NCBI GenBank assembly: GCA_965149945.1
Contig: CBCTTQ010000027.1
Location: 1 to 25,946 of the forward strand
Length of the DNA stretch: 25,946 nt
Direction of reading: 5' to 3'
Source of the DNA: JAHZFN01 sp965149945
GTDB lineage: Bacteria; Bacillota; Dehalobacteriia; UBA4068; UBA4997
A model generated the notes under the pieces. It did not search any database. It was given only the letters and a program-made list of their open reading frames with translations, and was not told the origin of the DNA. Both the position numbers and the translations under genes were made by a program. This document shows positions 20,741 through 25,946 of this stretch, piece after piece (position 1 is the first letter of the stretch; each line of letters begins with the position of its first letter).

Positions 20741-22651
20741 ATGGTGATAATTACATTGCCGGACGGCAGCAAAAAGGAATTTGCCGAACAGGTAAGTTGT
20801 TACGATGTGGCAAAAAGTATTTCTAATAGTTTGGCGAAAAATGCAGTGGCCGCGAAAGTAAACGGTCAAGTGGTAGAACTGCGTACGCAGGTACCGGATC
20901 AGGCGGAATTTTCCGTATTAACGTTCGATGATCTTGATGGGAAAAAAGTTTTTTGGCACAGTACTTCTCATTTGATGGCGCAGGCGGTTTTGCGTCTGTT
21001 TCCTGGTACGAAATTGGGCATCGGTCCCGCTATCAAAGAAGGATTTTATTATGATTTTGACAGTGAACATAAATTCGTACCGGAAGATTTGCCGAAAATC
21101 AAAGCGGAAATGTTGAAAATCGCCAAAGAAAAATTACTGTTTGAACGCAAAGAAATTCCCAGAGCCGACGCGCTGGAACAATTTTCCGCGGCACAGGAGC
21201 TTTATAAAGTAGAATTGATTAATGATTTACCGGAAAATGCGGTGATCAGCACCTATACGCAGGGCGACTTTACAGATCTTTGCGCCGGTCCTCATTTGTA
21301 TAATACGGAAAAAATCAAAGCGGTGGAATTAACCGGCATCGCCGGCGCTTATTGGCGCGGCTCCGAAAAAAATAAAATGTTGCAGAGAATTTATGGGATC
21401 AGTTTTCCGAAACAAGCTATGCTGGAAGACTATTTGGCGAAGTTAGAAGAAGCCAAAAAACGAGATCACCGTAAACTGGGGCATGATTTGGAACTGTTTA
21501 CCTTTATGGAAGAAGGTCCCGGATTCCCCTTTTTCCTGCCCAAAGGCATGGAGTTGCGAAACGCCCTGGAAGATTATTGGCGGGAAATTCACCGTAAAGC
21601 CGGTTATGTGGAAGTGCGTACACCGATGATGCTGAGCCGCTCTCTTTGGGAACAAAGCGGTCATTGGGATCATTATCGGGAAAATATGTATTTTACACAG
21701 ATTGACGAGGAAGATTTTGCCATTAAACCGATGAACTGTCCCGGCGGTATTTTGATTTATAAACATGATATGCATAGTTATCGTGATCTGCCGATTCGGA
21801 TGGGGGAAATCGGACAGGTTCATCGTCATGAGCTCTCCGGCGCGTTGCATGGTTTGATGCGGGTTCGCTGTTTTTCTCAGGATGATGCTCATATCTTTAT
21901 GCTGCCCGACCAGATTAAAGACGAAATTGTTGGTGTAACGCGGTTGATTGACAGCGTATATAAAAAATTCGGCTTCCCGTATCATGTGGAATTGTCTACC
22001 AAACCGGAAAACGCTATCGGCAGCGATGAGATTTGGGACAAAGCCACTCAGGCATTGCGGGATGCGATGGATGATATGGGAATGGATTATGTGGTAAATG
22101 AAGGAGACGGAGCTTTCTACGGTCCGAAATTGGACTTCCATTTGGAAGACAGTCTGGGCAGAACCTGGCAGTGCGGCACTATTCAATTGGACTTTGTTAT
22201 GCCGGAAAAATTTGATATGACCTATATCGGTGAGGATAATCAGAAACATCGTCCTGTGATGATCCATCGTGTTTGTTTTGGCAGCATTGAGCGCTTTATC
22301 GGTATTCTGATTGAGCATTTTGGCGGGGCGTTTCCCACTTGGTTGGCTCCTGTTCAAGTACGGATCATGGGCATTTCCGAAAAACATAACGCCTATATCA
22401 ATGAACTGGCGGCGAAAATGCGGGATTTGAATATTCGTGTGGAAGCTGATACCAGAAATGAAAAAATCGGCTATAAGATCCGAGAAGCACAGGGACAGAA
22501 GATCCCTTATATGCTGGTGGTGGGAGATAAGGAAGTGGAATCCGGTACGGTATCTGTTCGGAAACGCGGTATCGGGGATCAAGGCGCCAAACCGGCCGAT
22601 CAATTTATTTCGGAAATTCTTCAAGAAATTAAAGACCGCGTGATGGAATAA
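20741..22651 (+). CDS. thrS: Threonyl-tRNA synthetase
   Basis: A 636-aa class II threonyl-tRNA synthetase. Order of domains: TGS (about 1-60), editing domain with HSTSHLMAQ (His73xxxHis77) and later CAGPHLYNT, catalytic core with MNCPGG (zinc-site Cys), VHRHELSGALHGLMRVRCFS (motif 2 region) and VCFGSIERFIGILIEHFGG (motif 3), then the anticodon-binding domain (about 535-636). All editing and active-site motifs are intact. The ATG at 20741 is preceded by AGGGAGGA. It is controlled by the T-box upstream and followed by a strong terminator. Confidence 0.98.
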   Translation: MVIITLPDGSKKEFAEQVSCYDVAKSISNSLAKNAVAAKVNGQVVELRTQVPDQAEFSVLTFDDLDGKKVFWHSTSHLMAQAVLRLFPGTKLGIGPAIKEGFYYDFDSEHKFVPEDLPKIKAEMLKIAKEKLLFERKEIPRADALEQFSAAQELYKVELINDLPENAVISTYTQGDFTDLCAGPHLYNTEKIKAVELTGIAGAYWRGSEKNKMLQRIYGISFPKQAMLEDYLAKLEEAKKRDHRKLGHDLELFTFMEEGPGFPFFLPKGMELRNALEDYWREIHRKAGYVEVRTPMMLSRSLWEQSGHWDHYRENMYFTQIDEEDFAIKPMNCPGGILIYKHDMHSYRDLPIRMGEIGQVHRHELSGALHGLMRVRCFSQDDAHIFMLPDQIKDEIVGVTRLIDSVYKKFGFPYHVELSTKPENAIGSDEIWDKATQALRDAMDDMGMDYVVNEGDGAFYGPKLDFHLEDSLGRTWQCGTIQLDFVMPEKFDMTYIGEDNQKHRPVMIHRVCFGSIERFIGILIEHFGGAFPTWLAPVQVRIMGISEKHNAYINELAAKMRDLNIRVEADTRNEKIGYKIREAQGQKIPYMLVVGDKEVESGTVSVRKRGIGDQGAKPADQFISEILQEIKDRVME

Positions 22652-22698
22652 GAGATCGGCAGACAAAGCCGTTGTTTGACGAAATACAAGGAAACAGT

Positions 22699-22733
22699 AA
22701 AAGGCATCTCGATAATTCGAGATGCCTTTTTTA
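22699..22733 (+). terminator. Terminator of thrS
   Basis: A perfect 14-bp stem (22699-22712 with 22717-22730), loop TAAT, followed by TT. Confidence 0.9.
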
Positions 22734-22848
22734 TTATTAATGGAGATAAACAGCCGTACTGTGCTCAAAAAAAATCGGCGGCGAATGGTGTCGATCGCGT
22801 TTGGCAAGCCGGGTGTTCAAAATCATGTTGGGTTGTCCGAAAAAACAG

Positions 22849-22877
22849 TCATACAAGCTATTGACCGCGCATAGGAT
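22849..22877 (+). promoter_or_regulatory. Candidate sigma-E-type promoter of the spoIIIA operon
   Basis: TCATACA (22849-22855), 14-nt spacer, CATAGGAT (22870-22877), resembling KMATATT / CATACAnT with two mismatches in each box. In B. subtilis, the spoIIIA operon is sigma-E-dependent, so the position fits, but the motif is not strong. Confidence 0.35.
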
Positions 22878-22897
22878 GTAGCAAAGAAGGTGAGGAT

Positions 22898-23824
22898 ATG
22901 GCATTAACCGAAGCGGTTTTTCGTGAAAATTTCATTGGAGAGTTAGCGGATTTGCTTTTGTATAATGAGGATTTTCCTTGGCAGGAAATCGAAGAAGTCA
23001 GATTGCGAACAGGTCGTCGGGTGGCGGTTTGTTGTCATAGAGGAGAATATATATTGCGCAAGGAGAACAAAGATATTTTCTTATCTGAGGAAATGCTTCG
23101 TCGATCGGTCATGGTACTGTCTAAAAGTTCTTTTTATGCGTTTGAAGAAGAGATGAAACAGGGATATTTAACCATAAAAGGCGGTCATCGAGTGGGGTTA
23201 TGCGGCGAGGCGGTTTTAAAATCAGGGTGTATTCAAACGTTAAAAAACATTAGCAGTTTGAATTTTCGAATTGCTCGGGAAGTCAAAGGAGCCGCGGTTC
23301 CCTTGCTGCCTTATCTTTGGAATGGACGTAAACCCAGGCGCTGTCTCATCGCTTCGCCGCCTGCTGTTGGGAAAACTACTGTTTTACGAGATTTAGCGCG
23401 AATATTTGGCAGCGGGGACGGTGTACCTCCGTTAAATGTGGGTATTGCCGACGAACGGGGAGAAATCGCCGGCAGCTTTTTGGGAGTGCCTCAAATGGAT
23501 GTTGGAGAACGGACTGATGTTATCAGCGGCTGTTTGAAGGCGGACGGAGTGATGATGTTGATTCGTGCTATGGCGCCGCAATTGGTGTTAACTGATGAAA
23601 TCGGCAGAAAAAATGATGCGCTGGCTTTAATGGACGCATTGAATTGCGGGGTGACCGTAATTGCTACAGCTCATGGAGCTTCCTACGAAGAATTGCGAAA
23701 ACGACCGGTGATTCGGGAATTGTTGGAATGGAGTTTTTTTGAGCGGATTATTTTGATTGAAAGAACTCAGTCAGGGATTCGTCCAAAAGCTGTTTATATG
23801 GAAAACGGGGAGCGTATATGTTGA
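22898..23824 (+). CDS. spoIIIAA: Stage III sporulation protein AA (ATPase)
   Basis: A 308-aa secretion-type ATPase, the cytosolic motor of the SpoIIIA-SpoIIQ channel joining mother cell and forespore. Seen: an N-terminal domain with SFYAFEEEMKQGYLTIKGGH (about 78-97), Walker A SPPAVGKTT at 153-161 (Lys159), Walker B LVLTDEIG at 229-236, and LNCGVTVIATAHG after it. Length matches the family. The ATG is preceded by AAGGTGAGG. The 3' end overlaps spoIIIAB by 7 nt, so translation is coupled. Confidence 0.96.
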   Translation: MALTEAVFRENFIGELADLLLYNEDFPWQEIEEVRLRTGRRVAVCCHRGEYILRKENKDIFLSEEMLRRSVMVLSKSSFYAFEEEMKQGYLTIKGGHRVGLCGEAVLKSGCIQTLKNISSLNFRIAREVKGAAVPLLPYLWNGRKPRRCLIASPPAVGKTTVLRDLARIFGSGDGVPPLNVGIADERGEIAGSFLGVPQMDVGERTDVISGCLKADGVMMLIRAMAPQLVLTDEIGRKNDALALMDALNCGVTVIATAHGASYEELRKRPVIRELLEWSFFERIILIERTQSGIRPKAVYMENGERIC

Positions 23825-24336
23825 AGATTATTGGCATGGTGTTGATTGTCGGGGTCTGTGCCTATGGAGGAAATTTAAAAAAAAGCCGCCTTTCTGAACG
23901 AACCAAACAGCTGCGAGCCTTGCTTTTTACACTGGATAATATGGAACAAGAATTAGGTTACGGAAGAGAGCCTATGAACATTATTTTACACCAAGTGGCG
24001 GCGTCGTCGGAGGGCATCATCGCCGATTTTTTAGAAACAGTAGCGACAGAACTTTCTAAAAATGACGGCAGTGTTTTGTCTGAAATTTGGCAAAAAGAAT
24101 TGACACTGTTCCAGAATAAAATGTCTCTGGATACAGAAGATCTTCGATATTTACGAGAATTCGCTTGTGGGTTGGGGGTTTCTCATACGGAAGACCAATT
24201 AAAACGGATTCGGCTGGCTTCTGTTCATTTGGAACATCAGTTGGTATTGGCGGAGGAAAACGCACTGCGTCTGGGCAAGGTTTTTCAAGCTTCCGGTTGG
24301 TGTTTGGGATTGGTTCTGGCGCTGTTGCTTGTCTGA
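23818..24336 (+). CDS. spoIIIAB: Stage III sporulation protein AB
   Basis: A 172-aa SpoIIIAB, similar in fold to type II secretion GspF proteins. It has an N-terminal hydrophobic segment (residues 4-17), a charged middle with LRALLFTLDNMEQELGYGRE and FACGLGVSHTEDQLKRIRLA, and a C-terminal membrane segment (WCLGLVLALLLV). Both key family blocks are intact. ATG overlaps the spoIIIAA stop. spoIIIAC follows 19 nt downstream with its own Shine-Dalgarno. Confidence 0.95.
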   Translation: MLKIIGMVLIVGVCAYGGNLKKSRLSERTKQLRALLFTLDNMEQELGYGREPMNIILHQVAASSEGIIADFLETVATELSKNDGSVLSEIWQKELTLFQNKMSLDTEDLRYLREFACGLGVSHTEDQLKRIRLASVHLEHQLVLAEENALRLGKVFQASGWCLGLVLALLLV

Positions 24337-24355
24337 GTCGAAAGGAGGAAGAGCA

Positions 24356-24556
24356 TTGGTCGATAGCGGAATTTTATTCTTTTTGACAGGACTGGCCATC
24401 GCGGTGACGGTGTTGCATACGTTTTTGAAACAAGCCGGGCGTGATGAATATGCTTATTTAACGTTGATTGTAGGACTGACCATTGGCTTGATTAAGGTGT
24501 TGCCTATCGTAACGACTCTTTTTACTGAGGTGCAGACGGTATTTCATTTGTATTAG
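24356..24556 (+). CDS. spoIIIAC: Stage III sporulation protein AC
   Basis: A 66-aa, two-helix membrane protein, component of the SpoIIIA complex in the mother-cell membrane. Its length is close to that of B. subtilis SpoIIIAC. Helix 1 is LFFLTGLAIAVTVLHTFLKQ-like, then GRDEYAYLTLIVGLTIGLIK. The TTG start at 24356 is chosen because AAGGAGG (24342-24348) lies 7 nt upstream; the reading from 24329 would start in spoIIIAB. Confidence 0.93.
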   Translation: MVDSGILFFLTGLAIAVTVLHTFLKQAGRDEYAYLTLIVGLTIGLIKVLPIVTTLFTEVQTVFHLY

Positions 24557-24592
24557 GGAATCGCACAAGTAAAAAAGAAATGAGGAAACGTC

Positions 24593-24988
24593 ATGAGCGC
24601 TTTATTTACAGTAATTGGCGTTGCCCTTTTGGCAGCGGTTTTATCGGTGTTTTTGAAATCCGGTCGAATGCCGGTGTTCGCGTTGCTGGTGACCTTGGCG
24701 GCAGGGATTTTGATTTTTGTGTTTCTTTTGCCTCAGTTGTTGGATGTGATTACGGTTTTCCAACGGTTAGCATCAGCGGCTGATTTGGATGAAACTTATT
24801 TGTCGTTGATTTTAAAAATTGTGGTGGTTTGTTATTTGGCGGAATTTATGGGACAGGTTTGCCGAGACAGCGGTGAAAACGGATTGGCAATGAAAATCGA
24901 TTTGGGTGCAAAAATCGCGGTCATGATCATGGCGGTTCCGGTTGTGGTTTCCGTATTGGAACAGGTGTTGGCATTGTTGCCTGACTGA
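24593..24988 (+). CDS. spoIIIAD: Stage III sporulation protein AD
   Basis: A 131-aa polytopic membrane protein with about four hydrophobic segments, close in length to SpoIIIAD elsewhere. Distinct blocks are LDETYLSLILKIVVVCYLAE, FMGQVCRDSGENGLAMKIDL and GAKIAVMIMAVPVVVSVLEQ, the last containing the conserved KIxxMxxAxPxxxSxLE pattern. ATG at 24593 with GAGGAAA upstream; 36 nt after spoIIIAC. Confidence 0.95.
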   Translation: MSALFTVIGVALLAAVLSVFLKSGRMPVFALLVTLAAGILIFVFLLPQLLDVITVFQRLASAADLDETYLSLILKIVVVCYLAEFMGQVCRDSGENGLAMKIDLGAKIAVMIMAVPVVVSVLEQVLALLPD

Positions 24989-25017
24989 CAAGGTTTTGAA
25001 GAGAAGTGGTGATAAGT

Positions 25018-25946
25018 TTGCGCAGATTGTTGGTCCTGCTTTTGTGTTTGTTTTTGGTTTGCGGTTGCGGAAAGATGACTTGGGCAGCGGAAACTGACCA
25101 AAATTCTGCAATTTCGGATAACGAGGAAATTGCGGAGATGTTAGATTTTACTGATTTGGATGACAGTTTGGCGGAAATAGAGACTTTTTTTTCGGAGCAT
25201 TACGGAGGATTTGACTTTGACGATTTTTGGAGACAAATTAAATCAGGGACATTTTCCTTTTCCTTTCAGTCTTTTTTTCAGATGTTGCTCGATTTGTTGT
25301 TTGGCGATGTGCGTGAATCATTAGGTATGTTTTTACAATTATTGGTACTGGTGCTGCTATCTGCTTTATTGATTAATTTCGATCGCTCTTTTGCCAACAG
25401 TACTGCTTCTTTGGGACAGAAGGTGGTTTATCTGGCGTTGATGCTGACAGTGCTGCAGGTATTTTTGATTTGCGGGAAATCAGCTGTACAGGCCATTACA
25501 TTGATGAGTAATTTTTTGTATGCTGTTTTTCCTCTTTTGCTGACATTGTTTGTTGCTATGGGCGGGGTTACTTCGGTGGGATTGTTTCATCCGTTGCTTA
25601 TTTTTTCTGTTACTGCCGCTATCAATTTGATTCATTATTGGATTTTGCCGTTGATTTATTGTAATGCGGGGTTAACGGCAGCGGGCAGTTTGAATCCGGA
25701 ATTTCGTCTGGAAAAGCTGGCCGGATTATTCAAAAGTGTGGTTCTTTGGTCGTTGACATTACTTTTTACGTTGTTTACCGCTGTTGTGGGTATTGTTGGG
25801 TTAGGCAGCGCTTCTATGGATGGATTGACCATGAAGACGGCGAAGAGCGCCGTAGGCATGTTTATTCCCATAGTAGGCAGAAACTTGGCTGATTTATTGG
25901 GTACTTTGATGGGTACGGCGTTAACGTTGAAAAATTGTTTGGGAAT
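25018..25946 (+). CDS. spoIIIAE: Stage III sporulation protein AE, 5' part (3' end outside window)
   Basis: The open frame starts at TTG 25018, with GGTGAT at 25008-25013 as Shine-Dalgarno (aligned spacing 8); GTG 25009 in the same frame is an alternative. It is still open at the window end, about 309 residues. A signal sequence (residues 1-24; LLVLLLCLFLVC then CGKMTWAAE) leads into an acidic extracytoplasmic segment (25-100), then several membrane helices. The family-typical GSASMDGLTMKTAKSAVGMF, then IPIVGRNLADLLGTLMG, is near the end of the visible part. The signal region also contains VCGC, a weak lipobox-like match; SPase I cleavage after WAA is the simpler reading. SpoIIIAF-AH should follow outside the window. 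Confidence 0.94.
   Translation, partial: MRRLLVLLLCLFLVCGCGKMTWAAETDQNSAISDNEEIAEMLDFTDLDDSLAEIETFFSEHYGGFDFDDFWRQIKSGTFSFSFQSFFQMLLDLLFGDVRESLGMFLQLLVLVLLSALLINFDRSFANSTASLGQKVVYLALMLTVLQVFLICGKSAVQAITLMSNFLYAVFPLLLTLFVAMGGVTSVGLFHPLLIFSVTAAINLIHYWILPLIYCNAGLTAAGSLNPEFRLEKLAGLFKSVVLWSLTLLFTLFTAVVGIVGLGSASMDGLTMKTAKSAVGMFIPIVGRNLADLLGTLMGTALTLKNCLG

Noticed and set aside
21443..22807. A 454-codon open frame on the minus strand opposite thrS
   Set aside because: It lies wholly antisense to a complete thrS, has shadow-like composition (many His, Phe, Arg, Asn) and no family motif.
1..25946. CRISPR arrays, insertion sequences, tRNA or rRNA genes
   Set aside because: No regularly spaced repeats, transposase motifs, cloverleaf or rRNA-like sequence were seen on either strand.

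Overview
The window looks like a stretch of chromosome from an endospore-forming member of the Bacillota, most likely a Clostridia-type anaerobe. It carries a cotJABC spore-coat operon, spoIIP, a ytxC-like gene and the first five genes of the spoIIIA operon. Shine-Dalgarno sequences are strong, TTG/GTG starts are common, and thrS has a T-box leader. No rRNA, tRNA, CRISPR array, insertion sequence or prophage structural gene was seen. The placement is inferred from gene content, not from a database match.

Layout. (1) 1-2000: 3' end of an M18 aminopeptidase, then cotJABC. (2) 2100-4470: a mostly unrecognised stretch with a 149-aa protein behind a good vegetative promoter, a signal-less M23 peptidase that resembles a phage endolysin, and, on the minus strand, a small helix-turn-helix regulator overlapping a small zinc-ribbon gene. 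(3) 4471-6847: a plus-strand run of an ArsC/Spx-family thioredoxin-fold protein, an AlkD-like DNA glycosylase and an MtaD-like amidohydrolase. (4) 6889-8753: a MarR regulator overlapping a MATE efflux pump, driven by a perfect-consensus promoter whose -10 box sits inside a 20-bp perfect inverted repeat. (5) 8820-15258: rpsT (minus), spoIIP, a family-4 uracil-DNA glycosylase, coaD, a stand-alone biotin-dependent carboxyltransferase subunit, a short upstream ORF overlapping an unrecognised 119-aa gene, then the trmK/Nif3 pair. (6) 15450-19427, all minus: two half-size chromate-transporter (ChrA) genes with an abnormal 206-nt overlap, cardiolipin synthase and a CDF metal exporter. (7) 19590-25946: ytxC-like gene, T-box plus thrS, and spoIIIAA-AB-AC-AD-AE, with AE running off the window.

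How the parts fit. The sporulation genes cover engulfment (SpoIIP), the forespore feeding channel (SpoIIIA) and the coat (CotJ). Sporulation-type promoter motifs can be drawn by eye in front of cotJ, the M23 peptidase, spoIIP and spoIIIA. The rest is housekeeping (translation, CoA synthesis, DNA repair, lipid synthesis) and metal or drug export. I did not find a clearly new multi-gene system. The best leads are the MarR/MATE operator, the endolysin-like peptidase with a candidate late mother-cell promoter, the short upstream ORF before the 119-aa gene, the overlapping chrA genes, and the HTH/zinc-ribbon pair with its TTTTGT-rich control region.
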